Part shown: piece by piece, positions 40,462 to 48,960 of the stretch
How positions within the stretch are numbered: position 1 is the first letter of the stretch
How the letters are laid out: every line of letters begins with the position of its first letter
Origin: Atopostipes sp964624875
Lineage (GTDB): Bacteria > Bacillota > Bacilli > Lactobacillales > Carnobacteriaceae_A
Length of the DNA stretch: 64,000 nucleotides
Reading direction: 5' to 3'
NCBI GenBank assembly: GCA_964624875.1
Contig: CAZUZA010000002.1
Location: 1-64,000, forward strand
Notes under the pieces: generated by a model
The model's database searches: none
What the model was told of the DNA's origin: nothing
What the model saw: only the letters and a program-made list of their open reading frames with translations
Translations under genes and position numbers: made by a program

Positions 40462-42208
40462 TAAATATACCTCTTTCTCATCCATCCGTCGTTTATTAAA
40501 TTATTTAGGGAAATACAAATGGGTATTGTTTTTATCCGTATTCTTTACTATTATCGTAACAATCATCCAGATTTTTACACCTATTTTACTAGGAACGATT
40601 GTAAACCTTCTGCAAAATAACATTTTAGATAATGGCACATTGGATAGAAATAATCTCATTCGAATAGTTTGCACCTTAATAGGGATGTATATTGTCTTAG
40701 CTATTTCAGATATATTAAAAGAACGTAGTCTAGTTTATTTATCGCAAACACTGACTCGTGATATGCGTGAAGAAGTATCTGAAAAAATCAAAAAAATACC
40801 ATTAGCTTACTTTGATGGGCAATCCACAGGTGATTTAATCAGTCGTACGACAAATGATATCGCAAAAATTGGTGACAATATCCAGCTAAGCGTTAGTCAA
40901 ATTTTTAACAGTTTATTATTAAGCTTCGGAATTCTAGTTATGATGTTTGTCATCTCATGGGAATTAGCACTCGTCTTCTTATTGACCGTGCCATTAAACT
41001 TCATTGCTGTGCGCTTTATTACAAACAATACCCGCTCATATTTTGCGGATAAGTCTCATCGTTTAGGTAAAATGGTTGGTTATGTAGAAGAAACTTTTAC
41101 AGGAACAGATTTGATTAAAGCATTCAATTATATTGATCAATCAAACGCAGAATTTGGAACGATTAATAGTAATCTTTATGATGTTTCTTGGCGAGCAAGT
41201 TTCATGTCTGGAATTCTGCTACCAATTATGACCTTCATTGGTAACTTAGCTTATGTTTTAATTGCGATAGTTGGTTCAGTCTTAGTCATTTATCAGCGTG
41301 TACTTATCGGAGATATTTTAGCGTTTATACAATATGCCCAAGATATCCGTCGTCCACTTGAAACAATTGCTGAAATGGCTAACACATTACAAGAAACGAT
41401 TGCATCTTCAAACCGCGTGTTTGAATTTTTAGACGCACCAGAAGAAGTCGAAATTGATGAAGATCGTATCGAATCACCTATTGAGACGATTGTCTTTGAT
41501 GATGTTGACTTTGCTTATGAAGAAGGTAAGAATGTTATTGAACGCCTGAATTTAAAAGTACATCAAAATGAAACGATTGCTATTGTAGGCCATACTGGAG
41601 CAGGAAAATCGACTTTGATTAATCTACTCTTACGTTATTATGATGTTACAAATGGTGCCATCCAAATAAATGACACCAATATTCAAACGGTAACCAGAGA
41701 TAATCTACGATCGTTCTTTGGTGTTGTATTACAAGATCCATGGTTAATTCAAGGATCCATTTTTGATAATATTCAGTATGGGAATGCGAATGCTAGTGAA
41801 GAAGATATTATTAAAGCAGCAAAACAAGCTCATGCACACCACTTTATATCGGCCTTTCCAGATGGGTATCAAACTGATATTAACGAAGAGGGCACGAATA
41901 TTAGCCAGGGTCAACGTCAGTTACTAACGATTGCGCGAGCATTTGTAAGTGATCCGGAAATACTCATATTAGATGAAGCCACTTCCTCAGTGGATACTCG
42001 TACCGAACAATTAATCCAAAAGGCTATGGCCAATCTAATGGTCGGACGTACGAATTTTGTTATCGCTCATCGTTTATCAACGATTGTCGATGCGGATATG
42101 ATTTTAGTCATGGCAAATGGTGAAATTGTTGAGAAGGGAACTCACGAAGAGTTGTTGGCAAACGAAGCAACTTATGCTGATTTATACTACAGTCAATTTA
42201 AAGAATAA
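40451..42208 (+). CDS. Heterodimeric ABC exporter subunit with consensus catalytic residues
   Basis: The second half-transporter, 585 residues, has six membrane helices, Walker A GHTGAGKSTL, Walker B with catalytic Glu (ILILDEATSSVD) and an intact H-loop (VIAHRLSTI). Its signature is altered to ISQGQRQ instead of LSGGQ. Since the signature of one subunit faces the Walker A of the other, the altered signature here and the altered Walker B in the partner fall in the same degenerate site. The overlapping start after GAGGAGGAG implies translational coupling and a fixed 1:1 ratio. Confidence 0.92.
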   Translation: MKNNKYTSFSSIRRLLNYLGKYKWVLFLSVFFTIIVTIIQIFTPILLGTIVNLLQNNILDNGTLDRNNLIRIVCTLIGMYIVLAISDILKERSLVYLSQTLTRDMREEVSEKIKKIPLAYFDGQSTGDLISRTTNDIAKIGDNIQLSVSQIFNSLLLSFGILVMMFVISWELALVFLLTVPLNFIAVRFITNNTRSYFADKSHRLGKMVGYVEETFTGTDLIKAFNYIDQSNAEFGTINSNLYDVSWRASFMSGILLPIMTFIGNLAYVLIAIVGSVLVIYQRVLIGDILAFIQYAQDIRRPLETIAEMANTLQETIASSNRVFEFLDAPEEVEIDEDRIESPIETIVFDDVDFAYEEGKNVIERLNLKVHQNETIAIVGHTGAGKSTLINLLLRYYDVTNGAIQINDTNIQTVTRDNLRSFFGVVLQDPWLIQGSIFDNIQYGNANASEEDIIKAAKQAHAHHFISAFPDGYQTDINEEGTNISQGQRQLLTIARAFVSDPEILILDEATSSVDTRTEQLIQKAMANLMVGRTNFVIAHRLSTIVDADMILVMANGEIVEKGTHEELLANEATYADLYYSQFKE

Positions 42209-42227
42209 AACAATATTGCATTAACAG

Positions 42228-42257
42228 AACCAATGTCTACCTCAGGCATTGGTTTTT
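42228..42257 (+). terminator. Terminator of the ABC exporter operon
   Basis: An 8-bp stem (42228-42235 with 42247-42254) ending in T5. Confidence 0.82.
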
Positions 42258-42363
42258 ATTATGAGAATTTCACTTAAATGGTCGCATATATGATTGTTTT
42301 TGTGCTATATTTATAATCCAATCGTTAATATTTGTTAATATATACATAAGTAATCAGAACTGG

Positions 42364-42392
42364 TTGCAAAAAGAAAGCGTTTGCATTATAAT
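42364..42392 (+). promoter_or_regulatory. Strong orphan promoter with an embedded cre-like (CcpA) site
   Basis: TTGCAA at 42364-42369 and TATAAT at 42387-42392 are 17 bases apart. The spacer holds AGAAAGCGTTTGCA (42372-42385), which fits 13 of 14 positions of the catabolite-responsive element consensus TGWAARCGYTWNCW. No protein-coding gene follows on this strand, only a terminator 85-135 bases on. Confidence 0.6.
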
Positions 42393-42398
42393 TTGACT

Positions 42399-42530
42399 AT
42401 TAATACATAGTAAAATGTTTACCCGAAACGACTCAAATATTCCAAAATTGTTATTAATTTTTTGAAATTAATAAATAAAAATGTCCTTATAATTAATTAC
42501 TCCCAATTAATATATAAGGACATTTTTTTG
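42399..42530 (+). ncRNA. Candidate small regulatory RNA
   Basis: The 329-base stretch between the ABC operon and the convergent phosphatase gene has no credible gene. It holds a strong promoter, a perfect 10-bp hairpin with a TTTG loop (42451-42474) and a strong terminator (42477-42530). The predicted transcript is about 130 nt. Its terminator loop reads TACTCCCA, a C-rich, anti-Shine-Dalgarno-like sequence as found in several Gram-positive trans-acting small RNAs. A 16-codon reading frame from 42415 has no ribosome binding site. No similarity to a named RNA family is recognised. Confidence 0.45.
42477..42530. terminator. Bidirectional terminator facing the phosphatase gene and the candidate small RNA
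   Basis: ATGTCCTTATA (42481-42491) pairs with 42513-42523 and ATTAAT (42492-42497) with 42506-42511, a 17-bp stem with one bulge. Flanking A and T runs allow termination on both strands. Confidence 0.9.
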
Positions 42531-42537
42531 TCTTTAA

Positions 42538-43314
42538 TTAGTCATTTTTATTATATGTAGAATGTTCACCAAATAAATCATTATAAACAGCTTTTGTTCC
42601 AATGAAGAAGTTCTCATCACCGTGTATTGTTGATTTCTCACCATTAAATTTAGACATGTGTAAACCAAACTCTTTAGCGATTAATATATAAGGTGCTCGA
42701 TCCCATGGCATTGATTCAGGACTTACGAAAGCACCGTACTTACCAGTAAAGACTCTTAAAGCATCTGAGATTGAGCTACCTAAAAATCGTATATCAAATG
42801 CATGATGAGCTAGATAATCTAGAAGGTCCGTTCCACTCATTTTTCTAGGATTCATACTAATTAAAGCTTCGTTTAATCTGACATTTGCAGGAGCATCCGC
42901 TAGCTCACCATTTATTGTTACACCGTGACCTTTCTGTGCCACTAATAACGTGTTCGTCTCCACTTCATACATATAACTTAATGTAGGGACACCTTTTTTG
43001 AAATAGGCGACTAAGATGCCATAATCATCCGCTTGTTTGATAAAATTTGATGTTCCATCAATTGGATCGATTACCCATAAGTTATCTGCGTTTAAATCAA
43101 CATCATTATTTGTCTCTTCACCTAAAATAACATGGTCTCCAGGTAAGGACTGAATATACTCCGTTAACTTTCTTTCAACAGCCACATCAACTTCACTCAC
43201 CAAATCTCTGAAGTCTAGTTTTTCGTTTATTTTATAATCCGTATTTGAGACGATATACTCCCGTAAACTAGGCAACCAGGTCTTCATTTGTTCATTTATT
43301 AATTCAACTGTCAT
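42538..43314 (-). CDS. Inositol monophosphatase family protein
   Basis: A Mg-dependent, Li-sensitive-type phosphatase (SuhB/IMPase fold), acting on inositol phosphates, PAP or a related small phosphate; the substrate is not clear. Metal ligands are in ILGEETN and WVIDPIDGTSNFIK; the C-terminal motif reads SPESMPWDRAPYILIAKEFG. The frame opens at 43323, but that ATG abuts AAGGAG; the ATG at 43314, nine bases after it, is chosen (258 aa). It is the only gene of its transcription unit. Confidence 0.88.
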   Translation of the reverse strand: MTVELINEQMKTWLPSLREYIVSNTDYKINEKLDFRDLVSEVDVAVERKLTEYIQSLPGDHVILGEETNNDVDLNADNLWVIDPIDGTSNFIKQADDYGILVAYFKKGVPTLSYMYEVETNTLLVAQKGHGVTINGELADAPANVRLNEALISMNPRKMSGTDLLDYLAHHAFDIRFLGSSISDALRVFTGKYGAFVSPESMPWDRAPYILIAKEFGLHMSKFNGEKSTIHGDENFFIGTKAVYNDLFGEHSTYNKND

Positions 43315-43414
43315 CAATGACATCTCCTTTATTTAAATTCCGTACTTATTGACATAATATTCATAAGAAATTCGTATTAATTGCTTATGATGATTATGAA
43401 AAGAATAATACCTA

Positions 43415-43810
43415 TCAAGCTTTTCTTAATGCTTGTCGCGCTAAGTTATCTGCACCTTTGTTTTTAGCTTGGGGCACCCACTCAACACTTATAAATTGAA
43501 ACATGGCCATTAAGGTTAAAATATCTTTTAATAATTCTTGAAAAGAGGATTCTTTTGCATACTTCTTTTTAATCGATTGTGCTACAATTTGGCTGTCTGT
43601 ATAACAAAAGACTAATTGTTGATGAAGATTATTTTTGATTAACCATTCTAGTCCTAATTTTACAGCAATAAATTCGGCTTGATGGTTATTCCATTCATCT
43701 TTTAATGGAATCGACTGTTGATATTGTTGATCGTCTGTCACGACTAAGATGCCTATCCCAGTCTTACCAGGATTGCCTTTAACAGCTGCATCAGTATATA
43801 ATTTAATCAT
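43415..43810 (-). CDS. Ribonuclease HI family protein
   Basis: A 131-residue RNase H fold protein that would cut RNA in RNA-DNA hybrids. The carboxylates are in LYTDAAVKGNPG, NHQAEFIAVKLGLEWL, YTDSQIVAQS and NKGADNLARQA, so all four catalytic acids are present. It lacks the basic protrusion of E. coli RNase HI and resembles B. subtilis YpdQ-type proteins, some of which have weak or no activity. RBS AGGTG lies before the ATG at 43810; a longer frame from 43864 would run across the divergent gene's start. Confidence 0.85.
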   Translation of the reverse strand: MIKLYTDAAVKGNPGKTGIGILVVTDDQQYQQSIPLKDEWNNHQAEFIAVKLGLEWLIKNNLHQQLVFCYTDSQIVAQSIKKKYAKESSFQELLKDILTLMAMFQFISVEWVPQAKNKGADNLARQALRKA

Positions 43811-43852
43811 AAAAACACCTACACTATAAAATATGATGAAAGATTGATACAT

Positions 43853-44284
43853 ATGATAAATCAAGAAAAACCTCTATTTAAAATACGGCTGCAATACGAA
43901 TTAGCCATTAAGATAATAATCTATTCATTTATCATTATCTTAATTGGAATAAGCTATTTGTTTGCGTCAAATTTATTAACTTTTAATATTTATTCCGTCT
44001 TCTTTGCATTAATGGCATTATTTGTTATCTACCTAAAAAGAAACAGTTATTTGACAATAGAAGAGAACGTATTATCTGTTCGATATTTGAAATATTATAC
44101 GCAAATTGAAATGTCTATGGACGATATCTGTGAAATAATTGTGAATAAAGAGAAAGCTCAAGTTGAAATCAAGGGAAAGCAGGATCGATCTACATATATA
44201 TACTTAGATGACCTCGCTAAAGAGAAATTATTGCACTATATGGTCCAAAACTATCCGAACATATCTTGTATCGTTCTAGACTAA
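43853..44284 (+). CDS. EbsA-like membrane protein
   Basis: A 143-residue protein with two closely spaced membrane helices (about residues 20-38 and 45-62) and a C-terminal cytoplasmic domain of about 75 residues of PH-like character (YLTIEENVLSVRYLKYYTQ). Size, topology and the divergent RNase HI neighbour suggest the EbsA family of Lactobacillales, named from the Enterococcus pheromone-aggregation locus, but no motif proves it. The ATG at 43853 has only a weak GAAAG site. Only 42 bases separate it from the divergent gene. Confidence 0.6.
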   Translation: MINQEKPLFKIRLQYELAIKIIIYSFIIILIGISYLFASNLLTFNIYSVFFALMALFVIYLKRNSYLTIEENVLSVRYLKYYTQIEMSMDDICEIIVNKEKAQVEIKGKQDRSTYIYLDDLAKEKLLHYMVQNYPNISCIVLD

Positions 44285-44285
44285 A

Positions 44286-44315
44286 CAAAAACGGTTAGAA
44301 GAGGTCTTCTAACCG
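44286..44315 (-). terminator. Terminator of the cold-shock gene
   Basis: A perfect 11-bp stem (44292-44302 with 44305-44315) is followed by T5 on the minus strand. On the plus strand no T run follows, so it mainly serves the cold-shock gene. Confidence 0.8.
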
Positions 44316-44321
44316 CCATAC

Positions 44322-44564
44322 TTATTCTTCTTCTAAAACATCAATTGAATCTTCATCTTCTGATACAACAACGACATTCGTTGCTTGTAATCCACGAGCA
44401 CCTTCTACAGCTTCAAATTCTACAGATTGACCTTCTTTTAAACTTCGATAGCCATCCATTTTAATTCCAGTAAAATGAACGAATATTTCTTCTGACTCAT
44501 CGTACTCAATAAAACCGTATCCTTTGACATTGCTAAACCATTTAACTATGCCTGTTTGTGTCAT
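44322..44564 (-). CDS. Cold-shock domain protein with acidic C-terminal tail
   Basis: A nucleic acid chaperone with the cold-shock domain: GIVKWFSNVKGYGFIEY (RNP1) and EEIFVHFTGI (RNP2). At 80 residues it is longer than the usual 66, because of a C-terminal acidic extension (VSEDEDSIDVLEEE). The ATG at 44564 follows GGGGGA; the TTG at 44582 lies ahead of it. Its leader is only about 35 bases, unlike the long thermosensor leaders of classic cold-inducible csp genes, so it may be constitutive. Confidence 0.92.
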   Translation of the reverse strand: MTQTGIVKWFSNVKGYGFIEYDESEEIFVHFTGIKMDGYRSLKEGQSVEFEAVEGARGLQATNVVVVSEDEDSIDVLEEE

Positions 44565-44604
44565 AGTAATCCCCCAATTCAATCGAGATGTCGTTTACAC
44601 ATAA

Positions 44605-44634
44605 AGTATATAGGAAACTTAAGCTTCAAGTCAA
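44605..44634 (-). promoter_or_regulatory. Promoter of the cold-shock gene
   Basis: On the minus strand TTGACT (44634-44629) and TATACT (44610-44605) with an 18-base spacer. Confidence 0.7.
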
Positions 44635-44698
44635 TTCATGCCTGTTAAACATCTGATATTCTCTACAAATATTTCACAAAGAAGGAAATTATAAAAAA

Positions 44699-44727
44699 TT
44701 TCAAACTACACATTAATATGTTAAAAT
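44699..44727 (+). promoter_or_regulatory. Promoter of yfmR
   Basis: TTTCAA (44699-44704), 17-base spacer, TAAAAT (44722-44727) with TGT extension. Confidence 0.55.
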
Positions 44728-44780
44728 AGACAAGATTAAAATTTCGAAGCAAATGAAATGTTTTAAAGGGGTTGTAAGGA

Positions 44781-46673
44781 TTGAAAGAAATTAAGATAGA
44801 AGGTTTGTCCCATGCGACAGGAGCCAAGGTTTTATTCGAACAGGTCGACTTTTCGATTATTGATGAAAATAAAATTGGTCTAATCGGTCGTAATGGAAAT
44901 GGTAAGTCCACTTTTTTAAGAGTGATGGCTGGACTATTAGACCCTGATAAGGGCAAGATTACCAAACCAAGTAATTACCAAATAGGTTATTTAAATCAAG
45001 ACCCCGACTTAAACTTAGAAGCGAATGTCATTGAAACAGTATTTGATGGCACGACGCCGATAATGAATGCGGTTCGTACGTATGAAAAAGCGATGGTTGC
45101 TTTAACAGATGATCCAGAGAACGAAAGAATTCAAAAAGAATTTACAAAAGCTCAACAAGCAATGGATACTCAAGATGCTTGGAATGCAGATTCAAGTGCG
45201 AAAAGAATTCTGTCTATTTTAGGCATTCATGATATGAATAAAAAAATTGGTGAAATGTCGGGTGGCCAACAAAAACGAGTAGCGCTTGCACAAGTTTTAA
45301 TTCAAACGCCTGATTTACTCATTTTAGATGAGCCAACAAACCATTTGGATTTTGAAATGATTACGTGGCTGGAAAATTATTTAAAAAGTTATAAAGGCGC
45401 TTTGCTCGTTGTAACCCATGACCGTTACTTCTTAGATCGAATTGTAACTGAAATTGTCGAGTTAACGGATGGTCGTTTAGATAAATATCCTGGTAACTAC
45501 CAAGCATATGTGATGGAAAAGGCGCGTCGAGAAGAGGAACAAGAAGCCACATCGCATAAGGCAAGCAAATTGTTCAAACAAGAACTAGCTTGGATGCGTG
45601 AAGGGGTAAGAGCAAGAGGGACGAAGCAGAAAGCTCGGATAGAACGTTTTGAGAAATTAAAGGACCAGGTTTCTAAAACGTCTAGCTCCTTTAATCTTGA
45701 GATTGATTTAGCCTCAACACGATTAGGGAAACAAGTCTTTGAACTTGAAAATGCAACTTATAAAATTAACCAACAAATGCTATTGGATAATTTTGATTAT
45801 ATCGTGCAAACACATGACCGTATTGGGATTACTGGAACAAACGGTACAGGTAAATCAACCTTCTTGAATATTTTAGCCGGTAAAATCGCATTAGATGCGG
45901 GGAACTTAATTGTAGGTGAGACTGTTCAAGTGGGGTATTTCCAACAAGATAACATTGATCTTCCTGGTGAAAAACGTGTCATTAATTACTTGCAAGAAGT
46001 AGCAAACGAAGTGCACCGTGGCGATGGAACGTCCATTAATATTTCGCAACTGCTGGAGCAATTTATGTTTCCTCGAACACAACATGGGGTTTTAATTCGT
46101 TCTCTTTCTGGTGGCGAAAAAAGACGTCTATATCTTGTACGCCTATTGATGGAACGTCCAAATGTCCTGTTACTAGACGAGCCGACAAACAATTTGGACA
46201 TCGATACATTGAATGTGTTAGAAAGCTACATCGATGATTTTCCGGGTGCAGTGCTTACTGTATCCCATGACCGTTACTTCTTAGACAAGGTAACGGATAA
46301 ATTATTAATTTTTGAAGGTCAAGGAAGCATCACTGAATTCTTTGGGACGGCTGAAGAGTATTTCAAAGAAGCAGCTGAAACAAAAAGAGAAATAACAAAG
46401 GCAGAAACAGTTAAAAATCAGCCCGTTAAAGAAGATAAAAAGGCAGCTGATAAAACAAAGCTGACTTATATGGAAGAAAAAGAGTGGGCAACGATTGAAG
46501 ATGAAATCTTCAAGCTAGAGACGTTAATCGAAGAAGCGGATGCTGGAATTATTGAAGCGGGCAGTGATTTTGGTAAAATTAATGTCCTATATAAAGAAAA
46601 AACAGCTTTACAAGAGCAATTAGATGAAAAATATGAACGTTGGGAATACTTAAGTGAGTATGCGAACGTCTAA
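44781..46673 (+). CDS. yfmR: ABC-F family ATPase YfmR (Uup-like)
   Basis: A ribosome-associated ABC-F protein with two ATPase domains and no membrane part; YfmR/Uup proteins help ribosomes past difficult sequences such as poly-proline. Walker A motifs are GRNGNGKST (about 36) and GTNGTGKST (about 351). The signatures are MSGGQQKR and LSGGEKRR, and both Walker B motifs read LLILDEPTNHLD / VLLLDEPTNNLD. A linker coiled coil lies at about 240-300 and a C-terminal coiled-coil domain at about 555-630. The start is TTG after AAAGGGG. Length 630, as B. subtilis YfmR. Confidence 0.92.
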   Translation: MKEIKIEGLSHATGAKVLFEQVDFSIIDENKIGLIGRNGNGKSTFLRVMAGLLDPDKGKITKPSNYQIGYLNQDPDLNLEANVIETVFDGTTPIMNAVRTYEKAMVALTDDPENERIQKEFTKAQQAMDTQDAWNADSSAKRILSILGIHDMNKKIGEMSGGQQKRVALAQVLIQTPDLLILDEPTNHLDFEMITWLENYLKSYKGALLVVTHDRYFLDRIVTEIVELTDGRLDKYPGNYQAYVMEKARREEEQEATSHKASKLFKQELAWMREGVRARGTKQKARIERFEKLKDQVSKTSSSFNLEIDLASTRLGKQVFELENATYKINQQMLLDNFDYIVQTHDRIGITGTNGTGKSTFLNILAGKIALDAGNLIVGETVQVGYFQQDNIDLPGEKRVINYLQEVANEVHRGDGTSINISQLLEQFMFPRTQHGVLIRSLSGGEKRRLYLVRLLMERPNVLLLDEPTNNLDIDTLNVLESYIDDFPGAVLTVSHDRYFLDKVTDKLLIFEGQGSITEFFGTAEEYFKEAAETKREITKAETVKNQPVKEDKKAADKTKLTYMEEKEWATIEDEIFKLETLIEEADAGIIEAGSDFGKINVLYKEKTALQEQLDEKYERWEYLSEYANV

Positions 46674-46710
46674 TAGGTTACGATTTTGAATAATCAAGGA
46701 GGAATGAATT

Positions 46711-47655
46711 ATGCGTCAATATTTGGAACTTGCACAAAAAATATTGGATGAAGGTGTTACAAAAGATGATCGAACGGGGGTAGGTACAAAGTCTATCTTT
46801 GGTCATCAAATGCGTTTTGATTTACAAGAAGGTTTTCCATTACTTACAACAAAAAGAGTTGCTTTTGGTTTAATCAAATCAGAATTATTATGGTTTTTAA
46901 AAGGGGATACGAACATCCGCTACTTATTAGAACATAATAACCATATATGGGACGAATGGGCATTTGAACGTTTTGTTAAAAGTGAAGACTATACAGGACC
47001 AGACATGACTGATTTTGGTATTCGTTCGCAAGAAGACGAAGAGTTCAATGTCGTTTACAAAGAAGAAATGACCAAGTTTACAACACGTATTCTTGAAGAG
47101 GATGCCTTTTCTGAAACTTATGGGAGCTTAGGAAATGTTTATGGCGCACAATGGCGTTCATGGCCAGCTTCAGATGGTGGCGTCATCGATCAAATCGAAC
47201 AAGTCATTGAATCGATTAAAACAAAACCCGATTCAAGACGTCATATTGTAACGGCTTGGAACCCTGATGAAATAGAAGATATGGCTTTACCACCATGTCA
47301 TTCATTATTCCAATTTTATGTTGCAGATGGTAAACTAAGTTGTCAATTATACCAAAGAAGTGCAGATGTCTTTTTAGGCGTACCATTTAACATCGCTAGC
47401 TATGCACTATTGACCCATTTAATTGCTAGAGAAACTGGTTTAGAAGTTGGTGAATTTGTCCACACTTTAGGCGATGCACACTTATACTTAAACCACCTAG
47501 ACCAAATCAATAAGCAACTAGCACGAGATACACGCGAGTTGCCTAAACTTGTATTAAATGAAGACGTTGAAAGTGTCTTTGACTTTGACGTAGATGATAT
47601 TAAAGTAACAGATTACAATCCTCATAAGGGAATTAAAGCACCAATTGCAGTGTGA
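46711..47655 (+). CDS. thyA: Thymidylate synthase
   Basis: Converts dUMP to dTMP with methylene-tetrahydrofolate, producing dihydrofolate. The catalytic Cys196 is in LPPCHSLFQFYV, with Arg175-Arg176 (PDSRRH) binding phosphate from the other subunit. At 314 residues it carries the roughly 50-residue insertion (about 90-140) typical of the Lactobacillus casei enzyme rather than the 264-residue E. coli form. dfrA, which regenerates tetrahydrofolate, follows 21 bases later. Confidence 0.98.
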   Translation: MRQYLELAQKILDEGVTKDDRTGVGTKSIFGHQMRFDLQEGFPLLTTKRVAFGLIKSELLWFLKGDTNIRYLLEHNNHIWDEWAFERFVKSEDYTGPDMTDFGIRSQEDEEFNVVYKEEMTKFTTRILEEDAFSETYGSLGNVYGAQWRSWPASDGGVIDQIEQVIESIKTKPDSRRHIVTAWNPDEIEDMALPPCHSLFQFYVADGKLSCQLYQRSADVFLGVPFNIASYALLTHLIARETGLEVGEFVHTLGDAHLYLNHLDQINKQLARDTRELPKLVLNEDVESVFDFDVDDIKVTDYNPHKGIKAPIAV

Positions 47656-47676
47656 TATTTAAAGGAGAAAACAAAC

Positions 47677-48237
47677 ATGGATGAAAAGAATTTAGAAAAT
47701 TGTTGGTCTGACGAGATAGATAGGCCTTACTTTACATTTGTATGGGCAGAAGATAAGAATCGCTTGATCGGACGAGAAGGTACATTACCTTGGAACTTAC
47801 CGAATGAAATGAAATATTTTGTAAAAGTAACGACAGGGGACGTAGTGGTAATGGGACGCAAGACATACGAAAGTATTCCAAACCGTCCATTAAAAAACCG
47901 GATAAATATTGTTCTGACTTCAAATGAAGATTATGAAGCGAATGGAGCTGTTGTTTGCCATTCTAAAGAAGATATTATGGATTATGTAAAAGACATTAAG
48001 AAACCGATCCATATTATTGGTGGAACAACATTATTTAATATGTTTATTGAAGAAGTAAACGTGCTCTATCGAACAATCGTTTATGAAGAATTCGAAGGCG
48101 ATACTTATATGCCAGAAATTGACTACAAACACTTTAGAGTGGTCGAAGTGACACCTGGAGTAGTCGATAAAGATAATCTTCATGCGCATGAATTCTTTGT
48201 CTATGAACGCAAGAAAATTGTTAATCCATTTGAATAA
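47677..48237 (+). CDS. dfrA: Dihydrofolate reductase with N-terminal extension
   Basis: Reduces dihydrofolate made by ThyA. Family features are FVWAEDKNRLIGREGTLPWN with the active-site acid following at LPNEM, VVMGRKTYESIP, and HIIGGTTLFNMF for NADPH. The normal first strand begins at about residue 18: the preceding 16 residues (MDEKNLENCWSDEIDR) are extra. AAAGGAG nine bases before the ATG at 47677 supports this start. The pair thyA-dfrA followed by ypmS is conserved. Confidence 0.95.
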   Translation: MDEKNLENCWSDEIDRPYFTFVWAEDKNRLIGREGTLPWNLPNEMKYFVKVTTGDVVVMGRKTYESIPNRPLKNRINIVLTSNEDYEANGAVVCHSKEDIMDYVKDIKKPIHIIGGTTLFNMFIEEVNVLYRTIVYEEFEGDTYMPEIDYKHFRVVEVTPGVVDKDNLHAHEFFVYERKKIVNPFE

Positions 48238-48263
48238 AATAACCCATTCATGGAGTTGAAGCA

Positions 48264-48932
48264 ATGAGCAAAGAAATGAATCGAAGTCAAAACACGAAAA
48301 ATAGTCGCAATGGATTGAATCTTTGGAAATGGGCATTCATTTCCTTGGTTGCTTTCCTTGTTGGACTATTCGTATTGTTTATAAAATCAATACAGCCTGT
48401 TCGCACAAATCACGTAGCCGATCCTACGCCTGTTAATCAAGAAGAAGTAGTGATATTATCGACCGCTGTGAATAAAGAAGATGCTGAATGGTTAATGAAT
48501 ACTTATTTAAACGAAACAATTGGAGAAGATTTTTCTGCTTACGATATTCGCTTGACCGACCAATTAGAGCTGCATGGTTCCATTGAATTTTTTAGTTTAG
48601 AAATTCCTTTTGCCTTATATTTCGCTCTATATGTATTAGAAAATGGCGACCTACAATTACGTGGTGAATCGGTCCAATTAGCAAACATCTCATTACCTGT
48701 AAGCACCGTATTGAGCTTATTTGCGAATCAAGTAGAAATTCCTGAATTTATGGATATAGATAGTCAACAACAAATAATACTTGTACATTTAAGTGAACTA
48801 ACAAACGAGTATACGTTTGACGTATCTATTTCAAAAATCGATTTAGCAGATGATATTATTGAGGTAAATCTCTATCTCGATGAACAGTCGATTTACGAGA
48901 ATCTTCAATCATCTAATAACGGAGACTTTTAA
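48264..48932 (+). CDS. ypmS: YpmS-like DUF2140 membrane-anchored protein
   Basis: A 222-residue protein with an N-terminal basic segment, one membrane helix (about 24-44) and an extracytoplasmic DUF2140 domain (for example HGSIEFFSLEIPFALYFA, LSVFDVSISKID-like strands near the end). B. subtilis YpmS, close to thyB-dfrA, has the same layout; the function is unknown. It lies in the thyA-dfrA-ypmS-msrA run with gaps below 30 bases. Confidence 0.8.
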   Translation: MSKEMNRSQNTKNSRNGLNLWKWAFISLVAFLVGLFVLFIKSIQPVRTNHVADPTPVNQEEVVILSTAVNKEDAEWLMNTYLNETIGEDFSAYDIRLTDQLELHGSIEFFSLEIPFALYFALYVLENGDLQLRGESVQLANISLPVSTVLSLFANQVEIPEFMDIDSQQQIILVHLSELTNEYTFDVSISKIDLADDIIEVNLYLDEQSIYENLQSSNNGDF

Positions 48933-48960
48933 GGATAGAAATAAAGGAGAATATATATAT

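Noticed and set aside
38737..42208. The altered ATPase motifs in the ABC pair as signs of gene decay
   Set aside because: The changes fall into one composite ATP site, the known pattern of asymmetric heterodimeric exporters, and both frames are intact.
42415..42465. A 16-codon ORF inside the candidate small RNA
   Set aside because: It has no ribosome binding site and would begin only about 16 bases into the transcript; its end overlaps the hairpin at 42451-42474.
48880..48960. N-terminal extension of MsrA overlapping ypmS
   Set aside because: MsrA begins with its active-site segment; the ATG at 48961 after AAAGGAG gives the normal length.
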